Translations under genes and position numbers: made by a program
Origin: an uncultured bacterium
GTDB taxonomy: Bacteria; Bacillota; Clostridia; Lachnospirales; Lachnospiraceae
Reading direction: 5' to 3'
DNA length: 42,108 nucleotides
NCBI GenBank assembly: GCA_948467735.1
Contig: CAOKFN010000042.1
Coordinates: forward strand, 1 to 42,108
Notes under the pieces: model-generated
The model's database searches: none
What the model saw: the letters and a program-made list of their open reading frames with translations, nothing else
Told to the model about the DNA's origin: nothing
Shown here: piece after piece, positions 32,639 to 41,128 of the stretch
How positions within the stretch are numbered: position 1 is the first letter of the stretch
Layout of the letters: every line of letters starts with the position of its first letter

Positions 32639-34174
32639 ATGAAAACAAGTTTTCATTGGAAAAAGAAACTTTGCGGTTTCCTTTTTACGGCGCTTCTGAT
32701 CATGGCCGTACTGGGCGGATGCGCAGACGGCACAGGAGAGTCTTCGGGGGATAATTCCGGCTCTATTGTTGTAGGAATACAACAGGATATCGACAGTCTT
32801 GACCCTCATAAAGCAACGGCGGCAGGAACGAAGGAAATTCTATTTAACATTTTTGAAGGCTTGGTAAAGCCCGATGAAAATGGCAATTTGGTCTGTGCGG
32901 TGGCCAGCGACTACACGATCTCCAAGGATGGTCTGGTATATACTTTCACCTTGAGGGATAATGTGAAGTTTCATAATGGCAATGTTGTGACGGCTGAGGA
33001 TGTGAAATACTCTCTGGAGAGAGTGTCGGGGCTGTTGGACGGCACACCGCTGATTTCAACATTGAAAGTGATTCAGTCCGTAGAAATTGTTGATGAAAAA
33101 ACGGTCAAGGTGACGGTGGGAAGTGCCAACACAGAGCTGATTTACAGCTTTGTGGCCGCGATTATCCCCGCAGGCAGCGGAGAGTCGGCAGAGGCGCAGC
33201 CCGTGGGCACGGGACCGTTTTCTTTTGTTTCCTATAAGCCATTGGAGGGGATTGTGATAGCGAAATTCCCCGATTACTGGCAGGAGGGTCTGCCCAAGCT
33301 GGATGAGGTGAATTTCAAGATTGTCAACAGCGCGGATACGGCGCTGATGGAGCTGCAGGGCGGCACCATCGACCTGTACGCATATCTGACGGATTCACAG
33401 GCGAAGGCAATGGGGGAGAACCATCAAGTGCTTGCCTCCGCCTCTAATGTGGTTCAGGCGCTGTTTTTGAATAACGCCGTGGCGCCGTTAGATAATGTAA
33501 AGGTCCGTCAGGCGATTCTGTATGCCCTTGACAAAGAGGAAATCAATGATTTCGTAGGAGGCGGCTCCGGCACCTTAATCAGTTCTGCAATGCTGCCCAC
33601 CTTGAAGGATTATTATGTGGACTTAAACGATACTTACGGCACCACGGCAAATGTGGAGAAGGCGAAGGAGCTTTTGACGGAGGCGGGGTATCCCAATGGA
33701 TTTGATTTGGAAATCGCCATTCCTTCCACCTATGAATTCCATATGCAGACAGGCGAGGTTGTGGTGGAGCAGCTGAAGGCGGCGGGCATCAATGCCACGA
33801 TTAAGGCGGTGGAGTGGGGCACATGGCTGGATGAGGTGTACAACGGACGCAAGTACGCCGCCACCATCAGCGGCCTTACCTGCGACATGACGCCGGGATA
33901 TCTGTTAAACAGGTTCCAGACCGATTCCAAGAAAAATTTCATCAATTTTGCCAGCGAGGAATATGACGAGTTGTATCTCAAAGCGCAGGAAACCTTGGAT
34001 TTGGCCCAAAAAGCGGAATATTACAAGCAGCTTCAGAAGATACTCTGTGATGAGGCGGGAAGCGCGTTTCTGCAGGTGCCGGCCAATATGACCGCCATCA
34101 GCAAAAAGCTTGCGGGCTATAAGTTCTACCCGATTTATGTGCAGGATATGAGCACGGTGTATTTCACGGAATGA
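32639..34174 (+). CDS. Oligopeptide/dipeptide-type ABC transporter substrate-binding lipoprotein
   Basis: A 511-residue SBP_bac_5 family lipoprotein: lipobox V-L-G-G with Cys28, a low-complexity linker (G-E-S-S-G-D-N-S-G), then the family start D-S-L-D-P-H-K-A and the E-G-L-V-K segment. The middle motif Y-T-F-T-L-R-D-N-V-K-F-H-N-G, with V-T-A-E-D-V-K-Y-S-L-E-R following, is diagnostic. It captures peptides (or similar ligands) outside the membrane and passes them to the permeases encoded next. GAGGAG upstream supports the start. Two strong hairpins follow the stop codon. Confidence 0.95.
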   Translation: MKTSFHWKKKLCGFLFTALLIMAVLGGCADGTGESSGDNSGSIVVGIQQDIDSLDPHKATAAGTKEILFNIFEGLVKPDENGNLVCAVASDYTISKDGLVYTFTLRDNVKFHNGNVVTAEDVKYSLERVSGLLDGTPLISTLKVIQSVEIVDEKTVKVTVGSANTELIYSFVAAIIPAGSGESAEAQPVGTGPFSFVSYKPLEGIVIAKFPDYWQEGLPKLDEVNFKIVNSADTALMELQGGTIDLYAYLTDSQAKAMGENHQVLASASNVVQALFLNNAVAPLDNVKVRQAILYALDKEEINDFVGGGSGTLISSAMLPTLKDYYVDLNDTYGTTANVEKAKELLTEAGYPNGFDLEIAIPSTYEFHMQTGEVVVEQLKAAGINATIKAVEWGTWLDEVYNGRKYAATISGLTCDMTPGYLLNRFQTDSKKNFINFASEEYDELYLKAQETLDLAQKAEYYKQLQKILCDEAGSAFLQVPANMTAISKKLAGYKFYPIYVQDMSTVYFTE

Positions 34175-34175
34175 A

Positions 34176-34239
34176 GCGTGCATAGGTTTCGCGATGCGAA
34201 GCCTATGCACGCGGAAGAACGCAAGTGCGGCGTTCTTCC
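34176..34239 (+). other. Tandem hairpins between binding protein and permease
   Basis: Hairpin 1: GCGTGCATAGGTTTCGC (34176-34192) with GCGAAGCCTATGCACGC (34196-34212), a 17-bp stem with one G-T pair and a 3-base loop, starting one base after the stop codon. Hairpin 2: GGAAGAACGC (34213-34222) with GCGTTCTTCC (34230-34239), 10 bp, directly adjacent. Neither has a T run, so they more likely protect the upstream mRNA end and lower permease expression than stop transcription fully. Confidence 0.85.
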
Positions 34240-34325
34240 GGTCTTGCACCAGTTCATGGATTGAGGAATTTGTTTATTTTGAAATGGAGCTGCGGCAGAG
34301 ATGTTTTAAGGAAGGAGGCGGCAGC

Positions 34326-35366
34326 ATGAAATATTTTGGTAAAAAATTAATCACTCTCATTATGACATTGTTTCTTGTTTCAGCTGCCGCGTTTCTTGCC
34401 TTTCAGATTATTCCCGGGGATGTGGTGGCTTCTATTTTGGGAACGGAGGCGGAACCGGAAAGGGAAGAGCAGCTTCGTGAAGAACTGGGATTGAATGATC
34501 CGCCTGCGGTGCGGTATTTTCGCTGGATAACGGGTGTGCTGAGGGGAGATTTGGGAGTCAGCTACCGTTATTCAAAAAATATGAATGAGATGATGCCGGT
34601 GGCGGAGCTTATTGGAGACAAGCTTCCGGTGACATTGTGGCTGGCGGCGGTGTCGCTGGTGCTGATTATCGTGGTATCCATTCCGCTGGGCGTGTTGTGG
34701 GCGGGCGCGTCCGCATATGGAGTCTCGGAAGCAGTTCATGGGACGGCTGGTAAGCCCCTAAAGGCGGGAAAACCAAGACGAACAGGCGGCGCCGGGCATG
34801 TTCTGGATGCGGCGCTGGGGGTTGTCACTCAGACAGTGATGGCAGTTCCATCCTTTTTTCTGGGAATCTTGGTGACTTATCTGTTTGGGATTGTATTAGG
34901 GCTTTTTGCTCCCGGGGGATATGTCAGCTATGAGAAGGATTTTGCGGGATTTCTTAGATATCTGATTTTTCCGGCGCTTTCGATTGCGATTCCGAAGATT
35001 GCCATGACCGCAAGGTTTCTGCGCAATTCCATGCTGACGGAATTGTCCTCGGATTATGTGCGTACCGCCCGCAGTAAGGGCGCGGACAGGCGGAGGGTGA
35101 TGTACGGGCATGTCCTGCGCAATGCTATGATGCCGGTGGTGACGTTTCTAGGCATGATTGTGGCGGAAATCGTGGCCGGGAGCATTGTCGTTGAGCAGGT
35201 GTTCGGACTGCCGGGCATTGGAAGGCTCTTGATTAGCTCCATTTCCACCCGAGATTTTCCGGTGGTGGAGATATTGATACTGTATATTACTTTTGTGGTG
35301 ATTTTTGTATATTTTCTGGTGGATATTTTATACAGGGTCATTGACCCAAGGATCAGCGGGACATAA
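34326..35366 (+). CDS. Peptide ABC transporter permease, DppB/OppB type
   Basis: A 346-residue inner-membrane permease with about six helices; helix 1 is I-T-L-I-M-T-L-F-L-V-S-A-A-A-F-L. The family segment G-D-V-V-A-S-I-L-G is present, and so is the EAA loop that docks the ATPase (D-Y-V-R-T-A-R-S-K-G-A-D, about residue 240). A basic insert of about 25 residues (H-G-T-A-G-K-P-L-K-A-G-K-P-R-R) enlarges the loop before the third helix. AAGGAGG upstream fixes ATG 34326; the open frame reaches back into the hairpins but has no ribosome site there. Confidence 0.93.
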   Translation: MKYFGKKLITLIMTLFLVSAAAFLAFQIIPGDVVASILGTEAEPEREEQLREELGLNDPPAVRYFRWITGVLRGDLGVSYRYSKNMNEMMPVAELIGDKLPVTLWLAAVSLVLIIVVSIPLGVLWAGASAYGVSEAVHGTAGKPLKAGKPRRTGGAGHVLDAALGVVTQTVMAVPSFFLGILVTYLFGIVLGLFAPGGYVSYEKDFAGFLRYLIFPALSIAIPKIAMTARFLRNSMLTELSSDYVRTARSKGADRRRVMYGHVLRNAMMPVVTFLGMIVAEIVAGSIVVEQVFGLPGIGRLLISSISTRDFPVVEILILYITFVVIFVYFLVDILYRVIDPRISGT

Positions 35367-35498
35367 AAAGGCGGCGGAAGGGAAAAGAGGAACTGCGGAA
35401 GCGGCGGCGAGTTCAAGGCGGAAAATGCCGGGGTACGGGTCTGCGGCTTAAGGCGGAGGAGGACGCAGTACGTCTTCACAGGAGGAGAGGAGGAACCC

Positions 35499-36311
35499 AT
35501 GAAACAGGCGGGCGGCGGAAGATGGAACAAATATTTCACGGCGGGGCTGATTATGACAGGCTTGGCGGTGCTGCTTGCAGTCGTGGGCTTTTTCTGGACC
35601 CCGTACAGCACGACGGAAATGTCCGGGGCAGAAAAATTTGCGGCTCCATCCTTACGGCATTTATTCGGTACGGATAATTTTGGCCGTGATATTTTTTCCA
35701 GAGTCATGCAGGGGCTTGGCACCACCATATCCATCAGTAGTCTTGTGGTGCTGTTTTCGGGCGGCGCGGGCATATGTTTAGGTGCTTTTACAGGCTACTT
35801 TGGGGGGCTTTTGGACGAGATTGTCATGAGGATTACGGACGCTTTGAACGGATTTCCCAGCATCCTTTTGACGCTGGTGATTATCAGCCTTCTTGGCAGC
35901 GGCAGGCAGAATGTGATTATTTCGCTGGGGCTGGTCTTTATTCCCAGCTATGTGAGGATTGTGCGCAGTGAATTTATCCGGCTTAGGGATATGGATTATA
36001 TCAGGCGTGCCAGACTGATGGGGGTGGGGAAAATGCGCATTTTGTTTGTCCATATCCTGCCCAATATTTTTTCCGTATTCTGGGTATCGGTTATGATTGG
36101 CTTTAACAATGCGATTCTGGCGGAGTCGGGCATGAGTTATCTGGGCATAGGCGTCCAGCCTCCGGATGCCAGTCTTGGCAAGATGCTTTCGGATGCGCAG
36201 GGGTATCTGCAGTCGGCGCCTTGGTATGCGCTGGCTCCCGGACTTACCATCGTGTGGGTGGTGCTGGGATTTTCTTTATTTGGGGAGGGAATACGCAGAT
36301 GGAATTTATGA
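35499..36311 (+). CDS. Peptide ABC transporter permease, DppC/OppC type
   Basis: A 270-residue membrane protein. The family start is present: F-G-T-D-N-F-G-R-D-I-F-S-R-V-M-Q-G (about 50-66). The EAA loop is D-Y-I-R-R-A-R-L-M-G-V-G (about 165-176). A G-Y-F-G-G-L-L-D segment and the closing P-P-D-A-S-L-G-K-M-L complete the pattern. It is shorter than most (about 300). GGAGAGGAGG precedes the ATG. The 132-bp spacer before it is G-rich with GGCGG-type repeats and holds no gene. Confidence 0.93.
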   Translation: MKQAGGGRWNKYFTAGLIMTGLAVLLAVVGFFWTPYSTTEMSGAEKFAAPSLRHLFGTDNFGRDIFSRVMQGLGTTISISSLVVLFSGGAGICLGAFTGYFGGLLDEIVMRITDALNGFPSILLTLVIISLLGSGRQNVIISLGLVFIPSYVRIVRSEFIRLRDMDYIRRARLMGVGKMRILFVHILPNIFSVFWVSVMIGFNNAILAESGMSYLGIGVQPPDASLGKMLSDAQGYLQSAPWYALAPGLTIVWVVLGFSLFGEGIRRWNL

Positions 36312-36360
36312 CAGGCTGCCCGGCATATTCAGCACGGCTCGGATGTGCCGGACAGCCTGT
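36311..36360 (+). other. Long inverted repeat at the end of the DppC-type gene
   Basis: ACAGGCTGCCCGGCA (36311-36325) pairs with TGCCGGACAGCCTGT (36346-36360) with one mismatch and a 20-base loop. The first base is the last base of the stop codon. No T run follows. A smaller stem (GTTCAG 36398-36403, CTGAAC 36412-36417) lies in the same 198-bp spacer, which is otherwise empty. Confidence 0.7.
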
Positions 36361-36509
36361 TGTCTGTATGCTGCAGGCAGCCGGAATTTGCATAACAGTT
36401 CAGACAGGGCGCTGAACGGTTATGTTGATGCGCACAAAACGCAAAGAATGGGTTTAGGCATGAAATCAGAATATATGAGCGTCCAACGGAAGACTCAGGG
36501 AGAGGGCAG

Positions 36510-38255
36510 ATGATTAAAATTGAAAACCTGTCCGTGGCCTTTGAGGGCACGGAGGTTGTTAAAAATGTGAACTTATGCTTGGAAGACGGGGAAATTCTGG
36601 GCGTGGTGGGCGAATCCGGATCCGGCAAGTCCGTGACCGCCCTGACTTTGATGGGGCTTGCTCCCGACACGGCGCAGATGACCACGGGAAGGATTCTTTT
36701 CGATGAAGTGCCGCTTCGGGAGGCGGGGCAGGTCTGTGACAAGGCGCTGTACAGAAAATATCAGGGAGAAAAAATGTCCATGGTATTCCAAGAGCCCATG
36801 ACCAGCCTGAATCCTACCCAGCGGGTGGGCAGGCAGGTGGAAGAGGTGCTGGAGCTGCACACGGATATGGGCAGGGAAGAGCGCCGGGCGAAAGTGCTGG
36901 AGATTTTTGCGGCGGTGGGGCTGCAGAATCCGGAAAAGGTGTATGCTGCCTATCCCCACCAGCTTTCCGGAGGAATGCGGCAGAGAGTGGTGATTGCCAT
37001 GGCCGTGATTCTGCATCCGAGGCTGATTGTGGCGGATGAACCAACCACCGCCCTTGATGTGACCATCCAGAACCAGATTATCACATTGCTGCGCCGCATT
37101 AATCAGGAGCAGAAGAATGCCATGCTTTTTATAACCCATGACTTGAATCTTGCCAGAAGGCTGTGCCGGAAAATCGCGGTGATGAAGGATGGATGCGTGG
37201 TGGAATTTGGCGCCGCGGAGGAGATTTTCAGGAACCCTAAACAGGAATATACCCGTAAGCTGATTGAGGCGGTGCCGTCTAGGATGAAGAAGCCTAGGGC
37301 GGCATTGCCCGCAGAGGAGAAGCCGAAGGAAGGGCGGCCCGCAGAGGAGGCTGAGGTCAAGGAGGCATATGCCGCAGAGGAGAAGAAGCCGAGGGAAGGG
37401 CGGCTCGCAGAGGAGGCTGAGGCCAAGGCGGTATTTTCCATGGAGGGAGATAAGCCCGCTGTGGAGAGAAAGGATGCCCATAGGCTTCCGGATTCGGGGA
37501 AAGGGGCTGTTTTGGTCCTGCAGGTTCATGATTTGTCCGTATTTTATCAGGAAGGAAGCAACAGCCTGTTTTCAAGAAATAAAAAACGCTGTGTGGTTCA
37601 GGGGGCTGACTTTGAGATTTTTTCAGGAGAAAGTTTAGGACTGGTGGGGGAGAGCGGCTGTGGAAAAACTTCTCTTTCCAAGGCAGTCCTTGGGATGAAT
37701 CGGGATATTCAGGGAGAAATTATTCATCATTCCAAGCGCCCCCAGATGATTTTCCAAGACCCATACGGCAGCTTAAATCCCACAAAGACCATAGGGTGGC
37801 TGCTGCAGGAGCCGCTGCGGGCGGCGGGAGCGCTGGATAAGTCGCTGGCGATGACCAAGGGGGATATGGAGGCGGCCGCACATGATATGCTGCGCCGTGT
37901 GGGAATGGAGGAGAAATATTTCCACAGAAAGCCCTCTCAGCTCAGCGGCGGCCAGCGCCAGCGCGTCAGCATCGCGCAGGCGCTGATTACGAATCCCGGC
38001 TTTATCGTGGCGGATGAGCCTGTGTCGGCGCTGGACGTGACCATTCAGGCCCAGATTATGGAATTGATGCAGAGACTTCAGCAGGAGATGCATCTGTCCT
38101 ATCTGTTTATTTCCCATGATATCAATGTGGTCTACCAGATGTGCGACAGGATTATGATTATGAAGGATGGCAGAATCATAGAGATTGGGGAGACGGAGGA
38201 GGTATTCAGCCGGCCGACGGAGGAGTATACGAAGCTTTTGCTGCATAATTCATAA
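36510..38255 (+). CDS. Peptide ABC transporter ATPase, DppD-DppF fusion
   Basis: A 581-residue protein with two complete ABC ATPase domains. Domain 1 has Walker A G-E-S-G-S-G-K-S (34-41), signature L-S-G-G-M-R-Q-R (about 152) and Walker B V-A-D-E-P-T-T-A-L-D. Domain 2 (from about 332) has G-E-S-G-C-G-K-T (about 380), L-S-G-G-Q-R-Q-R (about 477) and V-A-D-E-P-V-S-A-L-D. They correspond to the separate DppD and DppF subunits, here joined by a charged linker of about 70 residues (256-325) rich in Ala, Glu, Lys and Pro that contains a tandem duplication. GGAGAGGG precedes the ATG. Confidence 0.95.
   Translation: MIKIENLSVAFEGTEVVKNVNLCLEDGEILGVVGESGSGKSVTALTLMGLAPDTAQMTTGRILFDEVPLREAGQVCDKALYRKYQGEKMSMVFQEPMTSLNPTQRVGRQVEEVLELHTDMGREERRAKVLEIFAAVGLQNPEKVYAAYPHQLSGGMRQRVVIAMAVILHPRLIVADEPTTALDVTIQNQIITLLRRINQEQKNAMLFITHDLNLARRLCRKIAVMKDGCVVEFGAAEEIFRNPKQEYTRKLIEAVPSRMKKPRAALPAEEKPKEGRPAEEAEVKEAYAAEEKKPREGRLAEEAEAKAVFSMEGDKPAVERKDAHRLPDSGKGAVLVLQVHDLSVFYQEGSNSLFSRNKKRCVVQGADFEIFSGESLGLVGESGCGKTSLSKAVLGMNRDIQGEIIHHSKRPQMIFQDPYGSLNPTKTIGWLLQEPLRAAGALDKSLAMTKGDMEAAAHDMLRRVGMEEKYFHRKPSQLSGGQRQRVSIAQALITNPGFIVADEPVSALDVTIQAQIMELMQRLQQEMHLSYLFISHDINVVYQMCDRIMIMKDGRIIEIGETEEVFSRPTEEYTKLLLHNS
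37311..37439 (+). repeat. 63/66-bp tandem duplication in the ATPase linker
   Basis: GCAGAGGAGAAGCCGAAGGA... (37311-37373) is repeated as GCAGAGGAGAAGAAGCCGAG... (37374-37439). They code A-E-E-K-P-K-E-G-R-P-A-E-E-A-E-V-K and A-E-E-K-K-P-R-E-G-R-L-A-E-E-A-E-A-K. The duplication is in frame and lengthens the linker between the two ATPase domains. Confidence 0.9.
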
Positions 38256-38324
38256 AGGGCGGCGAAACCATATTATTCCGTAATTAACGATAAATCCCCC
38301 AATCAGGAAGAGAGGAGTTCTAAA

Positions 38325-38840
38325 ATGATTATTCTAATAACCGGCGCGTCCCATACGGGCAAAACAGCCCTTGCCCAAAAGCTTCTTGAAAAGTATAAAT
38401 ATCCATATCTCTCCATAGATCATTTAAAAATGGGGCTGATTCGCAGCGGCAATACGCTCCTTACGCCTTTGAGCGACGAGGGGGCTTTGACCGAATATCT
38501 GTGGCCCATTGTGCGTGAAATGATTAAGACCGCCGTTGAAAACGAACAGAACCTTATTGTGGAAGGATGCTATATTCCCTTTGAATGGGCGAAGGATTTT
38601 GAAAAGGAGTATTTGGACAAAATCAGATTCTATTGTCTGGTTATGAGCGGCAGATATATAGAAAATCATTTCAGCGATATCAAAAGGTTTGCAAGCGTCA
38701 TTGAAGACCGGGGGGAGGACGAAGACTGCACATTGGAGTCGGTGCGCAGGGATAACGCCGAGATGCTGGAAAAGTGCGTGAAGCATGGAGTAAAATATAT
38801 TGATATCGATGAAGAATATCAGGTCGATATTGAACTGTGA
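38325..38840 (+). CDS. P-loop kinase-like protein (AAA/adenylate-kinase-like)
   Basis: A 171-residue cytoplasmic P-loop protein. Walker A is G-A-S-H-T-G-K-T (7-14); Y-L-S-I-D-H-L-K-M-G (27-36) resembles the substrate-side Asp region of small kinases, and L-I-V-E-G-C-Y-I-P (about 73-81) is a Walker B-like strand. The general plan matches small-molecule kinases such as 2-phosphoglycerate kinase or shikimate-kinase-like proteins; the substrate is unknown. GAGAGGAG about 8 bases upstream supports the start. Confidence 0.8.
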   Translation: MIILITGASHTGKTALAQKLLEKYKYPYLSIDHLKMGLIRSGNTLLTPLSDEGALTEYLWPIVREMIKTAVENEQNLIVEGCYIPFEWAKDFEKEYLDKIRFYCLVMSGRYIENHFSDIKRFASVIEDRGEDEDCTLESVRRDNAEMLEKCVKHGVKYIDIDEEYQVDIEL

Positions 38841-39005
38841 ACAGATTGTCCATTATCCCGGGCGGACACTGCCCGCCGGGCAATGGGGCAGGCGCTGTGA
38901 TTCAGGCCGTCCATGCGGCCTGACGCACGAGCGGCAGACGCTGTCAACCGGCCGCAGGGTTATCACTTGTGAGTACAAGGAAGGCGGCGAGGGGAATCAG
39001 AAGTC

Positions 39006-39034
39006 TGGACTGCGGAAATACCGGAGCATATAAT
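39006..39034 (+). promoter_or_regulatory. Promoter of the 75-aa gene
   Basis: TGGACT (39006-39011), 17-bp spacer, TATAAT (39029-39034), about 55 bp upstream of ATG 39089. The region 38841-39005 before it has a GC-rich inverted repeat near 38857-38880 (CCCGG ... CCGGG) that could end the previous transcript. Confidence 0.5.
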
Positions 39035-39088
39035 ACATATGAGCGGGGATGCGTTTCAGGACTAGGAAAGAATGGCGGGTAATACAGC

Positions 39089-39316
39089 ATGGATCAGGAA
39101 TATATGAAAAAGCAGGAGAAAAACAGAGAAGAAGCGCTGAAACATATGAGCGAATGGGTGGACTGCTTCCTGAGAGCCGATATACAGTACAAGAACATAC
39201 TGGCAAACGACTATATGACGCTTTTGGCAATAAAAGCACAGGGAAACGAAGAATTAAATGATAAGCTTAGCCACATTATAAGAAATATGGACGTCTTGAA
39301 AAAAATATTCAGCTAA
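39089..39316 (+). CDS. Small helical protein of unknown function (75 aa)
   Basis: A 75-residue charged, helical protein (K-K-Q-E-K-N-R-E-E-A-L-K-H-M-S-E-W-V-D then A-N-D-Y-M-T-L-L-A-I-K-A-Q-G) with no signal peptide or membrane segment. It has a likely promoter but only a weak ribosome site (GCGGG). A second open frame of 70 codons overlaps it and looks less protein-like (Arg/Gly-rich). Function unknown. Confidence 0.55.
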   Translation: MDQEYMKKQEKNREEALKHMSEWVDCFLRADIQYKNILANDYMTLLAIKAQGNEELNDKLSHIIRNMDVLKKIFS

Positions 39317-39725
39317 GCCGGGCGCATGTCTTGGGGAAAGCAGTTTCCCGACTCCCCGAACCCTTCAGGCACAATGCGGCAGGTGTGTTCAGTGTGGATG
39401 CAATGGGGAAAGGCCGAATTAAATCCCCTTGATGACGTTTTCAACAGCTTTCTTTATGACAATGCTTGAATTTGTCGCTCATGTTCCTCCTTGTTGGGCA
39501 ATGCGTGCAAGCACGCATGAAAAAAGACGCATGGTTTACAATTTACTGTTCCATGCGCCCTTATGCTGTTTTATTGATATTAAATGTCTGTATGCTCCTT
39601 ATCATATCGCATTTTCGCAAGCCCTTTGAGAGACTGGCTCTTCTGGACAGCAAAGGTTAGCTGCTTTCTTTCGCTGTCCTTTCCAGTTATTTGCCACACC
39701 ATTATCGTCTGACTTAAATCTTATT
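39317..39725. other. 410-bp spacer with palindromes and a possible 47-aa membrane peptide
   Basis: No certain gene. A perfect 18-bp palindrome, ATGCGTGC-AA-GCACGCAT, lies at 39501-39518. On +, an ATG at 39517 opens 47 codons to 39660 with one likely membrane helix (Y-A-V-L-L-I-L-N-V-C-M-L-L-I-I-S) but no ribosome site. On -, AAGGAGG (39492-39486) precedes a 13-codon frame (M-S-D-K-F-K-H-C-H-K-E-S-C, 39482-39441), after which another frame reads K-A-V-E-N-V-I-K-G-I and stop, as if a gene end had lost its frame. A 7-bp inverted repeat (GGACAGC 39645-39651, GCTGTCC 39673-39679) follows. It looks like a decayed region. Confidence 0.45.
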
Positions 39726-41087
39726 TTAACTGACTATATTCATCTCCGTACCGTCTGACTGATATTTCACGCGGAAACCAGTCCAGTCCTTTGCTGTCTG
39801 TGCGCTGTTTTCAGCCCATCCCTGGGCTGACCAGAGCAGATAAATATCATCCCTCAACTGTTCATACTTCCCATTGCTTTCCTGAGAATTCAGCAGCTCA
39901 CATAACTTATCAGGAAGACCGGCAATCCTAGTATTTCCTGATTTATCCGTCTCCCGGTAAATATCTTCCCATTGATATTGGCCGTCCGTTGCTTTTTGAA
40001 GAAAACTGCTGATTTCACGGTAGGCACTTATCTGCCGGTATTGGTTTGAGTCCATACCTGATGCCTGCATATAAGCATCCCACAGCTGATCTTCAAATTC
40101 TTCTTCCAATATTTTTTCTGTCTGCTTTTTTTCTTCCTCTGACAGTTCTCCAGAAATGGTCACTTTCCCATAAGCATCTATCTCAAATTCCCAGACTTTC
40201 CCCTCTAGTTCTATTCCAGCCGCTTTCAATCTGTCTGCGATTTCAGGGAACAATTTATTCTGAATCCTTCCTGCCGCCTCCGCCCTCTCATAATCATGGA
40301 GATTTGCGTGGATTTTCAGATACTCCAGCTCCTGCCTGTTAAGCCGCTCCCCCAAAGCCATACGCTTCAGCATTTCTTCCACAGTCTCATTGCCATGATA
40401 GCGGTCTTCCTCCGGCAAGGCACGGTACTGTTCCTCATGCAGTCTTTCCACTTCCTTTTCATAGCCTGCCCTGTCCTCCCGGAATGTCCGGTCAAAAATC
40501 TGTGGCTGTCCTTGCTGCTTATTCTGAGTCCTTTCCTCCGTAATCCGGATGCGGTAGGTTCCCCCCGCATCTGATGATTCTCCATTACGGTTTTCCACAC
40601 GGATCACATAATCTCTGTTATGATCCCATTCCGGCAGCGTAAGTTCTCTGCTGCCATCACTGTTCTTCCCAGCTATCCCGATCTGGTTTCCATCCTTATC
40701 ATAGACCAGCAGGTCATAATCACTTTCTTCCGACAAATTATCCAGATATATTGTAATTTTTGAAGAGATACCCATCCTGTCATAAAGAGCCCGCTGTATA
40801 TAGGAAAATGCATAGCAGTCTACATCGTCCGCAGAATTCAGTTTTCCTTCCAGATAACTGTCCTGATTACCCAGCAATGAACTTAGGCTGCTGGTGCTGA
40901 AATAACAGTCCATCTGGTCATCATATTTTGTTCTCTGCCGGTAACTGTCATTTTTATTTTCCTTGCTGTTCTCAACCAGAACAGTCTGCTCCCGCATATC
41001 CTTAAGGGGAGAGTAAAACTGCCCTTTCCCATACCGTTTGCCATCCCACAGGGGGCTGCTGATATATTGGTGATATGTATTTACCAT
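39726..41087 (-). CDS. Unknown protein with PPC-like beta domain and helical C-terminal half
   Basis: A 453-residue protein without signal peptide or membrane segment. Residues about 75-185 resemble a pre-peptidase C-terminal (PPC)-type beta domain: D-D-V-D-C-Y-A-F, I-T-I-Y-L-D-N-L-S-E-E-S-D-Y-D-L-L-V-Y-D, then R-D-Y-V-I-R-V-E-N-R. The second half is charged and mainly helical (E-E-M-L-K-R-M-A-L-G-E-R-L-N-R-Q-E-L-E-Y-L-K) with one beta segment (W-E-F-E-I-D-A-Y-G-K-V-T-I-S-G). GAGGG precedes the ATG. It follows the next-listed gene after 41 bp and is surely in the same operon. PPC domains usually occur in secreted proteins, so an unusual export path is possible. Confidence 0.75.
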   Translation of the reverse strand: MVNTYHQYISSPLWDGKRYGKGQFYSPLKDMREQTVLVENSKENKNDSYRQRTKYDDQMDCYFSTSSLSSLLGNQDSYLEGKLNSADDVDCYAFSYIQRALYDRMGISSKITIYLDNLSEESDYDLLVYDKDGNQIGIAGKNSDGSRELTLPEWDHNRDYVIRVENRNGESSDAGGTYRIRITEERTQNKQQGQPQIFDRTFREDRAGYEKEVERLHEEQYRALPEEDRYHGNETVEEMLKRMALGERLNRQELEYLKIHANLHDYERAEAAGRIQNKLFPEIADRLKAAGIELEGKVWEFEIDAYGKVTISGELSEEEKKQTEKILEEEFEDQLWDAYMQASGMDSNQYRQISAYREISSFLQKATDGQYQWEDIYRETDKSGNTRIAGLPDKLCELLNSQESNGKYEQLRDDIYLLWSAQGWAENSAQTAKDWTGFRVKYQSDGTEMNIVS

Positions 41088-41128
41088 TTTCTTTCCCTCA
41101 CGTTATCTTTTTTTAATCCATCGTTCTA

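Noticed and set aside
39334..39349. Terminator after the 75-aa gene (GGGAAA/TTTCCC stem)
   Set aside because: The stem is only 6 bp and is followed by GACTCCCC rather than a T run.
39429..39629. A 66-codon plus-strand frame
   Set aside because: No ribosome site, overlaps another frame and a palindrome, and the translation lacks protein-like features.
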